A DNA stretch of 64,000 nucleotides from Variimorphobacter saccharofermentans (GTDB lineage: Bacteria; Bacillota; Clostridia; Lachnospirales; Lachnospiraceae): contig NZ_JACEGA010000001.1 in assembly GCF_014174405.1 (NCBI RefSeq), forward strand, positions 2,892,501 to 2,956,500, given 5' to 3'. Positions 25,167 through 34,594 of this stretch are shown here, piece by piece (positions within the stretch are counted from its first letter, which is position 1; each line of letters starts with the position of its first letter). The notes under the pieces were generated by a model, which saw only the letters and a list, made by a program, of their open reading frames with translations, ran no database searches and was not told the DNA's origin. A program made the position numbers and the translations under genes.

Positions 25167-26954
25167 TTATTCAAACTGAGCCTGATACAGTTTATAATAG
25201 AAGCCCTTCTTCTCCATCAGCTCTTTATGTGTTCCTTGTTCTACTACATTACCCTGATTCACCACCAGAATATTATCCGCTCCCTGAATGGTGGATAAGC
25301 GGTGAGCTATTACAAAACAAGTCTTATCTTCCATCAGCTTTCTCATAGCCTTTTGTATCTTTATCTCAGTTCTGGTGTCTACATTGGAGGTTGCCTCATC
25401 CAATATAAGCATCTTAGCATCCAACAGCATTGCTCTGGCTATGGTCAGAAGCTGCTTTTGACCTTTTGATATATTAATTCCATCCTCATTTACAACGGTA
25501 TCATATCCTTTTGGAAGTCTCTTAATATAGGAGTGCATACCAACCAGCTTTGCAGCGGATACCACTTCCTCCATCGTTGCATTTTCTTTTCCATAGGCTA
25601 TATTTTCAAAAATGGTTCCCTGAAACAGCCAGGTATCCTGAAGAACCATTGCATATGCTTTTCTAAGACTATTTCTAGTCAGGTTTCTGGTTTCCTTAGA
25701 GTCAATATAGATACTTCCCTGCCACACATCATAAAACCTCATAAGAAGATTTATCATTGTGGTCTTACCTGCACCGGTCGGTCCGACTATTGCTGTCAGG
25801 CTACCAGGCTTCGCATGGAGGAATAAGTTTTTAATAATCATTCTATCAGGAAGATATCCAAAGGATACATTCTCAATAGAGACGTCCCCTTTTACCTCTG
25901 AAAGTTCCACTGCATCCGGTTTATCTAGCGCCTCCGGTTTCTCGTCTACAAGCTTGAATACCCGCTCTGCTGCAGCAGCTGCCGACTGAAGCTCACTGAT
26001 AATATTGGCTGTTTCACTGATTGGTCCGGAGAATTTTCTGCTATATTGAACAAAAGAAGAGATATTGCCCAATGTCATATATTCTAACAGGTATAGGATA
26101 GCACCGAAAACAGTAACCAGCGACAGTGATAAATTATTGATGAAATTCACGGTTGGTCCAGTGATGCTTCCATAATATTCTGCATCATAGTATGCATTCA
26201 CTGCTTCTTCATTTAAATTGTCAAACCGATTAATTACAGAGGACTCTGCTGCATAGGCCTTTATCGTTTTTTGCCCTGATACCATTTCTTCAATATAACC
26301 ATTTAATTCACCAAGCTTGGCAGAGCGCTTACGAAACAACGGACGAACTTTCTTTGCCATGTAACGAGTGTAAAGGATCGAAAGTGGAATCGTTATGAGC
26401 ATAGCCAGAACAAGCACGGGTGATATTAAGAACATCATGACCAGGGACCCGGCTACTGTTATGACACTGGTAAATATTTGTACAACGTCCGTTGATAATG
26501 ATGTATTTACTGTATCAATATCGTATGATATACGGCTGATAATATCTCCGGCCTGATTTCGGTCAAAATAGTTTACCGGTAGATCAACTAATTTCGTAAA
26601 TACATCCTCTCTCATTTTATTAACGATCTTCTGACTGAGATAAAGCATTAGAACGGACAACAGATAGGACAGAACAGAAGATAATATGTAGAATGCAATC
26701 ATCCATCCCGCATAATAAAATACCGTTTTAAATACAACCAGTCCTTTCCCTGGCTCGATAGCATCGATGGCGTAGCCCGATAGCATGGGGCCTATTAAAG
26801 CAAATAAATTACTGGCTATTGTTAATAGAATTGCCAGTATAAGCATCCATTTATAATGACTGATATAGTACCAAAGACGCTTTATAACATATTTCGTATC
26901 CTTGGGTTTATCCGTTTTATCACTTATCCACGCTCTTCCCGCATTTGCTGGCAT
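25167..26954 (-). CDS. Heterodimeric ABC multidrug-type exporter, subunit with canonical Walker B
   Basis: A 595-residue half-transporter: six membrane helices (residues 40-320) followed by a nucleotide-binding domain. Walker A is GPTGAGKTT, Walker B is LILDEATSNVD with the catalytic Glu, and the switch is VIAHRLST. Its signature motif is degenerate, ISKGQ instead of LSGGQ. That complements the partner encoded just upstream, whose Walker B and switch are degenerate, giving one normal and one silent ATP site as in TM287/288- or BmrCD-like exporters. The ATG at 26954 follows GGAGG. The substrate is unknown; lipids or drugs are typical. Confidence 0.92.
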   Translation of the reverse strand: MPANAGRAWISDKTDKPKDTKYVIKRLWYYISHYKWMLILAILLTIASNLFALIGPMLSGYAIDAIEPGKGLVVFKTVFYYAGWMIAFYILSSVLSYLLSVLMLYLSQKIVNKMREDVFTKLVDLPVNYFDRNQAGDIISRISYDIDTVNTSLSTDVVQIFTSVITVAGSLVMMFLISPVLVLAMLITIPLSILYTRYMAKKVRPLFRKRSAKLGELNGYIEEMVSGQKTIKAYAAESSVINRFDNLNEEAVNAYYDAEYYGSITGPTVNFINNLSLSLVTVFGAILYLLEYMTLGNISSFVQYSRKFSGPISETANIISELQSAAAAAERVFKLVDEKPEALDKPDAVELSEVKGDVSIENVSFGYLPDRMIIKNLFLHAKPGSLTAIVGPTGAGKTTMINLLMRFYDVWQGSIYIDSKETRNLTRNSLRKAYAMVLQDTWLFQGTIFENIAYGKENATMEEVVSAAKLVGMHSYIKRLPKGYDTVVNEDGINISKGQKQLLTIARAMLLDAKMLILDEATSNVDTRTEIKIQKAMRKLMEDKTCFVIAHRLSTIQGADNILVVNQGNVVEQGTHKELMEKKGFYYKLYQAQFE

Positions 26955-27000
26955 AACAACCTCCATTAATCTGTATTCAGGCAAATACTATCATTACTAA

Positions 27001-28707
27001 TTAGGCCATTAACTGTGACTGATAAATCTCCTGGTATACCTCACAGTTCTGAAGCAATTCATCGTGCGTACCATACCCCACCATTTGACCTTCCTCGATA
27101 ACCAGGATATGGTCCAGTTTCATCACGGAGCTGATACGTTGCGCAATCACTATCATGGTAATATCATTATAATATTCCTTTACTGCTTTTCTCACTAGGG
27201 AATCTGTTTTATAGTCCAGTGCACTGGAGGAATCATCAAATATTAAGATCTCCGGTTTTCCTGCCATCGCTCTTGCTATGAGCAAACGCTGTTTCTGACC
27301 GCCACTAAGGTTACTACCTTTGATTGCTAATTTATAGTCCAGCTTCCCATCCAGTTCATCTACAAACGAAAAGGCCTGCGCATGCTTCGTTGCCTCCAAC
27401 ACACTCTCTTTTGATAAATCTCTTCCAATACTGATGTTTTCATAAACTGTATCCGCAAACAGAATATCATTTTGGAATACCACACCAAACTTTTTACGCA
27501 GCTCCTGTTTCTCAAAGCTCCGGATATCCCGTCCATCAATAGTAATACTTCCCTCATCCACATCATAAAAGCGCATTAAAAGATTAATTAAGGTCGTTTT
27601 ACCGGAGCCCGTTGATCCGATAATCCCCAGACTCTTTCCCTTCTCTATACTAAAGCTCATGGAAGTAATACATGGCTCCTTGGTATAAGAAAACTGAACC
27701 TGATGAAATTCAACATGCATGGGCGATTTCTCTTGTATAGGATTAGGATCTTCTTCAGGCATATCCTCTTGTGTAATAAGAACCTCTGATATTCGAGCTG
27801 CGGAGGCTGTAGCCTTGGAAAGGACGACAAAAATACGGGTAATGGCCATAACTGCGTGCTGCATAATTGCAAAATAGGATAGAAACGCAACGATTTTTCC
27901 CGGCTGGGAAAACCCATTATTCACACGGAAGGCCCCCACAATGATAACCATGGTTAATCCAAGATTTAAGAGCAAATTCATGACCGGATTCGTAAATGCC
28001 ATAGTGGTTCCGGCTTTCAGTTCATTTGTCACGACTTCAGAATTAATTTTCGAAAAACGCTCTTTTTCATATTGAGTCTTAGATAGTGCTTTGATAACCC
28101 GGACACCGGAAATGTTTTCACGGACTACACGAACCATCCGATCCACTGTTTCCTGTAGCTTTAGATAAAGGGGTATTCCCTTCTTAGAAACCAAATATAC
28201 AACTAACGCCAGAAACGGTAGCACTCCTACCAGCACTAAGGTAAGTACCGGCTCCAGAGTAGCAGTTATCACAATTCCGCCAATGAGTATAATCGGAGCA
28301 CGAACTCCAATTCTCTGCATCATTCCAATCATATTATGGATATTATAGGTATCAGAAGTCATACGAGATTCGATGGATGACACTGTAAAATAATCCATTT
28401 GAGAACCTGAAAGCTTCATAATCTTCTCAAATAAATCATGTCTCAGAGTTTTGATGGAATCCCGCGCCACTCTGGCGGCCATTCGATTTGCAATAATATT
28501 AAAGCTTCTTGCTCCGACAGACAGGCCCAGCATTACAATACCCCAATAAAGAATCAAGGATATCTGTTTATGAGGGATCACTTCGTCAATGATGTAAGCC
28601 AGCACCCAAGGCAAGCCTAAATCCATGAAGGTCCCTAATACCTTTATCACAAAACCGAAGCTCATACGAACAGCATAGGGTTTCAGATATGTAAACACTG
28701 TTTTCAA
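27001..28707 (-). CDS. Heterodimeric ABC multidrug-type exporter, subunit with degenerate catalytic site
   Basis: A 568-residue half-transporter with six helices and an ATPase domain. Walker A is GSTGSGKTT and the signature [15 protein letters not shown] is intact. Walker B reads ILIFDDSSSALD, with Asp replacing the catalytic Glu, and the switch reads VIAQRISS, with Gln replacing His. These changes mark the silent site of an asymmetric heterodimer. I start at the TTG at 28707 (MKTVFTYLKPY) because GGAGG lies seven bases upstream; the ATG at 28743 has none. It is transcribed first, 46 bases before the partner gene. Confidence 0.92.
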   Translation of the reverse strand: MKTVFTYLKPYAVRMSFGFVIKVLGTFMDLGLPWVLAYIIDEVIPHKQISLILYWGIVMLGLSVGARSFNIIANRMAARVARDSIKTLRHDLFEKIMKLSGSQMDYFTVSSIESRMTSDTYNIHNMIGMMQRIGVRAPIILIGGIVITATLEPVLTLVLVGVLPFLALVVYLVSKKGIPLYLKLQETVDRMVRVVRENISGVRVIKALSKTQYEKERFSKINSEVVTNELKAGTTMAFTNPVMNLLLNLGLTMVIIVGAFRVNNGFSQPGKIVAFLSYFAIMQHAVMAITRIFVVLSKATASAARISEVLITQEDMPEEDPNPIQEKSPMHVEFHQVQFSYTKEPCITSMSFSIEKGKSLGIIGSTGSGKTTLINLLMRFYDVDEGSITIDGRDIRSFEKQELRKKFGVVFQNDILFADTVYENISIGRDLSKESVLEATKHAQAFSFVDELDGKLDYKLAIKGSNLSGGQKQRLLIARAMAGKPEILIFDDSSSALDYKTDSLVRKAVKEYYNDITMIVIAQRISSVMKLDHILVIEEGQMVGYGTHDELLQNCEVYQEIYQSQLMA

Positions 28708-28879
28708 TGTGAATCCTCCACTACTTGATATTAATACATTCAATATACCAATTCTAACACTCCCAAATGATATGTCAAGGCTACCGACATAAAAGCCAAA
28801 AATCTTCGGTCACCATTCACCCTACCACCCCTCATTAAAGAACCGCTATCTGCATATCCTCTTTCGAAAGGCATCACTT

Positions 28880-29107
28880 CGGTAATTAGGTTCTGTTCTT
28901 TAGAACATTATGTACCGATGAATAACAGATAGAAAGATGCCAGCCGGAAGCTGGAAATATATCCAGAGTCGGAGTATTTGCACTCGTCGGTACTTAGGCT
29001 CTGTACTTTAGTGCCTTACGTACCGTTACGTAGTGCAATTAAGCGCAAGCGGCTCCGTGGCGGATATATTTCCAGCTTCCGGCTGGCATCTTTCTATCTG
29101 TTATTCA
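28880..29107. repeat. Nested palindrome: 46-bp perfect inverted repeat plus duplicated 38-nt hairpin
   Basis: Positions 28919-28964 and 29062-29107 are perfectly complementary over 46 bp (core GATGCCAGCCGGAAGCTGG). The 97-base interior holds pairing segments CGGAG/CTCCG and TTGCAC/GTGCAA around a 38-nt hairpin (28988-29025, CGGTACTTAGGC with GCCTTACGTACCG). A sister copy of that hairpin (28880-28917, CGGTAATTAGG ... TTATGTACCG) lies just outside the left arm, with 31 of 38 positions identical. The element begins 24 bases after the stop codon of the activase gene. It may be a terminator, a miniature mobile element or an RNA. Confidence 0.85.
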
Positions 29108-29130
29108 CATCTACATGGACATAGGCTACA

Positions 29131-32100
29131 TCATTTATCCTGTTTGTCTCTCTCCGTCATATTTCTCATCGCCACAGAAAGCATTAGTTTTATACGGTTA
29201 AGCTGGTTTACATTGGATACCCCCGGATCATAATCAATGGGCATAATATTCGCCTGGGGAAACAGTTCCTTCACCGGTTTAATCATTCCCTTGCCTGTAA
29301 TATGGTTCGGGAGGCATGCCAAAGGTTGCACACATATAATATTACTGGTCCCCTGTTCAATGAATTCTATCATTTCCGCGGTAACAAGCCAGCCTTCTCC
29401 TGTCTGATTGCCCAGAGAAAGTACGGATGATGCCATCTTTGCCAGCTCGTCAATGGATGTGGGAGGAAGGAATCTTCTGCTTTTAGCCAGCTCGGTATTG
29501 ATAATGTTTCGATAACTCATAATATAGTTTTTCGCCATATCGCCTAACTGCTGGTTTAGTTTCGTCCCGGCAAGATACTTGAATTTGAAGCGTGAATTAA
29601 AAGCAGAATATAAGAAATAATCCATAAGATCAGGTACAACGGCTTCTGCTCCTCCCTCCTCGATAATATTTACAATATCGTTATTTGCTGTTGGATGATA
29701 TTTCACAAGAATTTCTCCGACAATTCCCACCCTGGGTTTCTTAATATCCACTAATTCCAAATGGTCGAAGTCACGGATAATTCCTTTTATATTTTGATGA
29801 AATTTACGTTTACTTCCTTCTCTGATATTTTCTCTGGCCCGTTCATTCCATTTTTGGTACAAAAGATCGGCAGATCCGGGAAATCTTTCATAAGGTCTTG
29901 TCCGATAAAGAACTCGCATAAATAAGTCCCCATATACGCAAGCCATTATGCATCGATTAATGAGTCCCAAGGAGAATTTAAATCCCGGTTGTTTTTCCAA
30001 CCCAACTGTATTAATGGATATGATCGGAATATGAGCAAATCCGGCCTGCTTTAGTCCAAGCTTTAAAAATGCCATATAGTTGGTTGCTCGACATCCTCCG
30101 CCGCTTTGTGTAATGATAACCGAGGTTTGATCCGAATTGTATTTACCGGATTTCAGTGCTTTTACAATTTGCCCAATCATAATGATCGCCGGATAACAGG
30201 CATCATTATTCACATATTTCAACCCCTCATCCACTGCTGAACGGTCAATTGCCGGTAACACCTCCAGTTGATATCCACAGGCTCTGGCTGCCTCCTGAAT
30301 CAAATCAAAATGTAAGGGTGCCATCTGTGGTGCCAGTATAGTATGAGTCCGTTTCATTTCTTTGGTAAATAGCGGAGTAGGTAATGTCTCTTCCGGCATA
30401 ACCTGAAATAGCTTGTTCTGAGATCGTTCCTCAATTGCTGCCTTTAGGGAACGTATTCTAATCTTAGCCGCGCCCAGATTATTCCCTTCATCAATTTTAA
30501 TCATGGTGTAGATTTTACCGCCATCCGCCAATATTTCAGCAATTTGATCCGAAGTAACCGCATCTAGTCCGCAACCGAAGGAGTTCAGTTGAATCATATC
30601 CAGGCAAGGCTCTTCTACAACAAGGCTGGCCGCCCTGTATAATCTTGAGTTATATACCCACTGATCCACAACCCTCAGCTTCTTCTTCAAGGTTGATAAA
30701 TGAGCGATACTATCCTCTGTTAACACTGCCATATCGAAGGACACAATTAACTCCGCCATTCCATGATTAATTTCGTTGTCAACATGATACGGTTTCCCGC
30801 AAAGTACAATTCCCCTCTTTCCGGTCCTCCTTAGAAATGCCAACACCTCTTCTCCCTTCGTTTGTATATCCCTCTTGTATTTTTCCTGCTCCTTTACTGC
30901 TTCCATTACCGCCTTCTTTATTTCCTCTTTTGGAATATGGAAGCCTTGCAGCTCATCCTGCATTCGTCGGGTCAATACTCTTATATTATCCAGAGAGAGG
31001 AAGGGGGTAATCATAGTTATGCGCCTGCGTTTAATCTCATCAATATTATTTCGAATCACCTCAGGATAGGAAATCACGATAGGACAGTTATAATGATTCG
31101 CCACATCCCTGTATTCTTTTTTCTCATAAACCACGGCAGGATAAAAAATCGTGTCAATTCCCCGATCAATTAAGTCCATAATATGTCCATGACACAATTT
31201 CGCTGGATAGCAGGCAGATTCTGAGGGTATGGTCTCCAATCCCTTTTCAAATAATTTCTTTGAGGATGGAGAAGATAGTACCACTCGAAATCCCAGTGAA
31301 GTAAAGAAGGTAAACCAAAATGGATAGTTTTCGTACATATTAAGGACTCTCGGAATTCCGATTACTCCTCTGATGGCCTCTTTCGGGCTTAGTGGTCTAT
31401 AGCCAAAGGTACGACGGTACTTATATTCATACAGGTTCGGTAGTTTTTCGGTTTTATCTTGTTCTATGCCCAAACCCCTTTCACATCGATTCCCGGCAAC
31501 AAATTTTTCTCCGTCAGAAAAGGTATTTATGGTAAGAAGACAATGATTGCCACAGTTCTCACAACGCCTGTTTGTTGTAGTCATCTGAAAATGGTTTAAT
31601 GCCTCAACCGGGAGAAGAGAGGTTTTCTCTCCTTCCCGATATCTCTCCTTTGAGATTAGCGCAGCACCATACGCACCCATAAGGCCAGCAATATCTGGTC
31701 GTATTGCATTCCTACCGGTAATTAATTCAAAGCTTCTTAATACTGCATCATTTAAAAAGGTACCACCTTGAACGATGATATTATCTCCCAAGTCTTTTTC
31801 ATCTCGTACCTTTATCACCTTAAATAGTGCATTCTTAATCACGGAATAAGAGAGGCCTGCCGATAAATCAGCGATACTTGCCCCCTCCTTCTGCGCTTGT
31901 TTTACTCTGGAATTCATAAACACGGTACACTTCGTACCAAGATCAACGGGATTCTTTGCTTTTAATGCTTCCTTTGCAAATTCCTTTACAGATAGATTTA
32001 AAGACTTGGCAAACCCTTCAAGAAAAGAACCACAACCTGAGGAACATGCCTCATTTAGCAGAATACTATCGACTGCACCGTTCTTAATTCTGAGACATTT

Positions 32101-33375
32101 CATATCCTGTCCGCCGATATCCAGAATGAAATCAACCTGGGGAAGTAAATGCTTTGCTGCCTTGTAATGGGCTATCGTTTCAATCTCTCCGTCATCCGCA
32201 TGCAACGCTGCTTTCATAAGAGCTTCACCATAACCTGTAACGGTGCATTTTGCTATCATAACTTCCCTGGGTAATTCATGATATAGATCCTTCAGAATGT
32301 CTATGAGCTTTGTAAGCGGATTACCTTCATTATTACTGTAATGGGAATATAATAGCTCTCCAGTTTCTCCGATTAGTGCAAGCTTCGTTGTAGTGGAACC
32401 GGCATCAATACCAAGATAGGCTCTACCCCTATAATCGCTTAGCTTTTCCTTCTTAATCTGATTCTGCTCATGTCGTCTGATAAATTGAATATAATCATCA
32501 ATATCCTGAAATAGTGGTTGAAGTCTGGCTGCTTCTTCCTCCTGATAATTCGAAATTCGTTCGATTCGCTTCATCAAATCCTGGTAGGAAATCACTTTTT
32601 CTCCTGACACAGATAATGCAGCACCCATCGCTGCATAAAGCTGTGAGTCTGGCGGGGAGATTGCATGATCCGGATTCAATCTTAAGCTTTCACAGAACCT
32701 CTTACGCAATTCAGATAAATAATGAAGCGGTCCGCCTAAAAAGGCAACCTTCCCACGAATAGGCTTTCCGCAGGCCAGTCCGCCAATAGTCTGATTCACG
32801 ACTGCCTGTAATATAGAAGCCGCAATGTCTTCCTTACTGGCACCATCATTAATGAGTGGCTGAACATCGGTTTTTGCAAATACTCCACAACGGGAGGCTA
32901 TAGGATATATCACCTTATGTCCCTTCGCATATTCGTTCAAGCCTGCTGCATCTGTGTCTAGTAATACAGCCATTTGATCAATGAAAGCGCCCGTACCTCC
33001 CGCACAGCTGCCATTCATCCTCTGCTCGATTCCACCCTTCAGATACGTTATTTTGGCATCCTCACCACCTAGCTCTATCACAACATCTGTCTGAGGAATA
33101 AACGTCTCTACCGCTTTAGAGCATGCAATTACTTCCTGAATAAAGCTTATGTTAAGCCACTTGGATACGGACAATCCTCCTGAGCCAGTCATGCTCAACT
33201 GAATCTTCACATTACCGATAGTGTCATAGCAATCTTTCACCAATTGTATAACCGTATTTTTCATATCTGAGTAATGTCGTTGGTAGTTGCTGTAAATCAA
33301 TTTATTATTATGGTCTAAAACAGCAATTTTCACCGTCGTCGAACCAATATCAATTCCTAATTTGTACTGCTTCAT
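29131..33375 (-). CDS. Giant 2-hydroxyacyl-CoA dehydratase activase-type protein
   Basis: A 1414-residue protein of the BadF/BadG/HgdC superfamily. Two tandem ASKHA ATPase units open it (GIDIGSTTVK at 7-16 and GIDAGSTTTK near 327). Each has the two cysteines that, in HgdC, hold a [4Fe-4S] cluster between subunits: Cys124 and Cys163 in the first, and CSSGCGSF with GTKC in the second. The spacing is 39 residues in both. A DUF2229-like region (PRVLNMYENYPFWFTF) and a dehydratase-like C-terminal part follow. The ATG at 33375 follows GGAGG. These proteins use ATP to drive low-potential electrons into a partner. No separate dehydratase gene is nearby and the substrate is unknown. Confidence 0.9.
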   Translation of the reverse strand: MKQYKLGIDIGSTTVKIAVLDHNNKLIYSNYQRHYSDMKNTVIQLVKDCYDTIGNVKIQLSMTGSGGLSVSKWLNISFIQEVIACSKAVETFIPQTDVVIELGGEDAKITYLKGGIEQRMNGSCAGGTGAFIDQMAVLLDTDAAGLNEYAKGHKVIYPIASRCGVFAKTDVQPLINDGASKEDIAASILQAVVNQTIGGLACGKPIRGKVAFLGGPLHYLSELRKRFCESLRLNPDHAISPPDSQLYAAMGAALSVSGEKVISYQDLMKRIERISNYQEEEAARLQPLFQDIDDYIQFIRRHEQNQIKKEKLSDYRGRAYLGIDAGSTTTKLALIGETGELLYSHYSNNEGNPLTKLIDILKDLYHELPREVMIAKCTVTGYGEALMKAALHADDGEIETIAHYKAAKHLLPQVDFILDIGGQDMKCLRIKNGAVDSILLNEACSSGCGSFLEGFAKSLNLSVKEFAKEALKAKNPVDLGTKCTVFMNSRVKQAQKEGASIADLSAGLSYSVIKNALFKVIKVRDEKDLGDNIIVQGGTFLNDAVLRSFELITGRNAIRPDIAGLMGAYGAALISKERYREGEKTSLLPVEALNHFQMTTTNRRCENCGNHCLLTINTFSDGEKFVAGNRCERGLGIEQDKTEKLPNLYEYKYRRTFGYRPLSPKEAIRGVIGIPRVLNMYENYPFWFTFFTSLGFRVVLSSPSSKKLFEKGLETIPSESACYPAKLCHGHIMDLIDRGIDTIFYPAVVYEKKEYRDVANHYNCPIVISYPEVIRNNIDEIKRRRITMITPFLSLDNIRVLTRRMQDELQGFHIPKEEIKKAVMEAVKEQEKYKRDIQTKGEEVLAFLRRTGKRGIVLCGKPYHVDNEINHGMAELIVSFDMAVLTEDSIAHLSTLKKKLRVVDQWVYNSRLYRAASLVVEEPCLDMIQLNSFGCGLDAVTSDQIAEILADGGKIYTMIKIDEGNNLGAAKIRIRSLKAAIEERSQNKLFQVMPEETLPTPLFTKEMKRTHTILAPQMAPLHFDLIQEAARACGYQLEVLPAIDRSAVDEGLKYVNNDACYPAIIMIGQIVKALKSGKYNSDQTSVIITQSGGGCRATNYMAFLKLGLKQAGFAHIPIISINTVGLEKQPGFKFSLGLINRCIMACVYGDLFMRVLYRTRPYERFPGSADLLYQKWNERARENIREGSKRKFHQNIKGIIRDFDHLELVDIKKPRVGIVGEILVKYHPTANNDIVNIIEEGGAEAVVPDLMDYFLYSAFNSRFKFKYLAGTKLNQQLGDMAKNYIMSYRNIINTELAKSRRFLPPTSIDELAKMASSVLSLGNQTGEGWLVTAEMIEFIEQGTSNIICVQPLACLPNHITGKGMIKPVKELFPQANIMPIDYDPGVSNVNQLNRIKLMLSVAMRNMTERDKQDK

Positions 33376-33566
33376 TCTTACCTCCAAATACCGCTTATTG
33401 CTATACTTATGTATTATTTACTGGATTATCAAAAATAATACATACAATAATGGTTTAGACGGCGGAGTAATTCAAAAATATGCTGGACGAATTCAACTTA
33501 TGTAATTATAATTATATATAATCGTAATGAACTTATAGTAAAGAATATACTTAAAGGAGTGGTTTC

Positions 33567-33692
33567 ATGGCTAATAGGGATATCAAGAAAGAAGTTAAGA
33601 AAAAGAAAAAATCAGAGACCAGTGCTTTACCATCATTAAAACCCATGATGGCGGAACCCGAATTAATTAAAAAGCAAAAAAAGAAAGCATAG
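33567..33692 (+). CDS. Lysine-rich small protein, 41 residues
   Basis: A short reading frame with AAAGGAG seven bases before the ATG. It encodes a very basic peptide, beginning MANRDIKKEVKKKKKSE and ending KKQKKKA, with a proline/methionine-containing centre (LPSLKPMMAEPELI). I do not recognise it. The high charge would suit binding to nucleic acid or the ribosome. A hairpin follows at 33749-33768. The strong ribosome binding site and terminator argue for a real gene despite its size. Confidence 0.6.
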   Translation: MANRDIKKEVKKKKKSETSALPSLKPMMAEPELIKKQKKKA

Positions 33693-33748
33693 TCACTTCG
33701 TTATTTTAGCTCTCCTTTTCCGTTCTTTAATAACTTAGGTACAATTTT

Positions 33749-33768
33749 GAGGGTGTGTCAACACCCTC
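33749..33768. terminator. Hairpin terminator between the small genes
   Basis: GAGGGTGT and ACACCCTC pair perfectly over 8 bp with a four-base loop. It is followed by ATTACTATTTT on the plus strand and AAAATTG on the minus strand side. It lies between the plus-strand lysine-rich gene and the minus-strand 76-residue gene and could serve either. Confidence 0.65.
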
Positions 33769-33800
33769 ATTACTATTTTGCAGATAATATTATCATCATT

Positions 33801-34031
33801 CTATATATCATCGCATTTATAAAATACAATGCTTTCACCTGTTTGCTTTTCATAGATTCTTTTCATATTCATAATGATAAAATAGTGCTTGTCCAATCTG
33901 TTCTTTATATAACATAAAATTGGTGATGATAAGCTCATGCCCCTCCTTACTAGATAATTCATAACTTTTCGATAAAACCGGAATACTCTCCACTCATACT
34001 CTAATCTGAATAACAATCTTTGCTCGCTCAT
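33801..34031 (-). CDS. Small hypothetical protein, 76 residues
   Basis: I do not recognise this protein. It is basic and aromatic-rich in the first half (LFRLEYEWRVFRFYRKVMNYLVRR), followed by a moderately hydrophobic middle and NMKRIYEKQTGESIVFYKCDD at the end. No membrane helix is clear. The ATG at 34031 has GGGAG nine bases upstream. It stands alone between a terminator-like hairpin and a divergently oriented regulator gene. Confidence 0.55.
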   Translation of the reverse strand: MSEQRLLFRLEYEWRVFRFYRKVMNYLVRRGMSLSSPILCYIKNRLDKHYFIIMNMKRIYEKQTGESIVFYKCDDI

Positions 34032-34210
34032 TTGCTATCGCTCCCATCGTTATGAATATGGTATTACCTGTAAATCAGAAGCTATTTAATTTCCTTTTTA
34101 TGTGATATAATATCATATTATGACAGCATTTTCTTTTATTATACTCTAAATTAGGAGTATATGCAATCCTTAAATCTCACCATACAATTATTAACAAGAG
34201 GGTGATTTTG

Positions 34211-34417
34211 TTGATTAGTTATATACCATTTTGGAAAACTATTAAGAAAAAAAATATAACTACCTATACTCTGATTGAAGAGTACAAACTAAGTAAGAGC
34301 CTAATTGATAAACTAAAGCATAACAAAGGAATTAATACCTCAACCTTAGATCAATTATGCCAGATACTTGACTGCAAAATCTCAGATATTGCAGAATTTA
34401 AACCAGACGAAAAATAG
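34211..34417 (+). CDS. Small Cro/CI-type helix-turn-helix regulator
   Basis: A 68-residue DNA-binding protein made almost wholly of one XRE-type helix-turn-helix domain: TYTLIEEYKLSKSLIDKLKHNKGINTSTLDQLCQILDCKISDI. It resembles single-domain regulators that start MISYxPFW, so I take the TTG at 34211 as the start, with GAGGGTGA upstream. The GTG at 34202 is too close to that site. A good terminator follows directly. Its targets are unknown. It could regulate the divergent 76-residue gene. Confidence 0.75.
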   Translation: MISYIPFWKTIKKKNITTYTLIEEYKLSKSLIDKLKHNKGINTSTLDQLCQILDCKISDIAEFKPDEK

Positions 34418-34451
34418 TTACGGCTTTAGAAATAAAGCGTAACTATTTTTT
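34412..34451 (+). terminator. Terminator of the small HTH gene
   Basis: AAATAGTTACG pairs with CGTAACTATTT across a 14-base loop and is followed by TTTT. The 5' arm overlaps the end of the coding sequence. Confidence 0.85.
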
Positions 34452-34594
34452 GATCTAATTAACTCTTGTTATTAAATTATGGTTTCCTTAGTTCGTAGAA
34501 ATATACGAATGCGATGTTATTTCATCATTTATAAATCATAAACACAGCTTATCTGGATCTCATTCCCTATACTAATTCGGTTTTGATATAGTCT

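Noticed and set aside
28880..29107. Third member of the 3141/58041 palindromic family
   Set aside because: The arms and interior share no meaningful sequence with those elements; only the general hairpin form and position after a stop codon are alike.
33801..34031. Treating the 76-residue frame as a shadow
   Set aside because: It has a proper ribosome binding site and no competing gene on the other strand, so I kept it as a low-confidence gene rather than dropping it.
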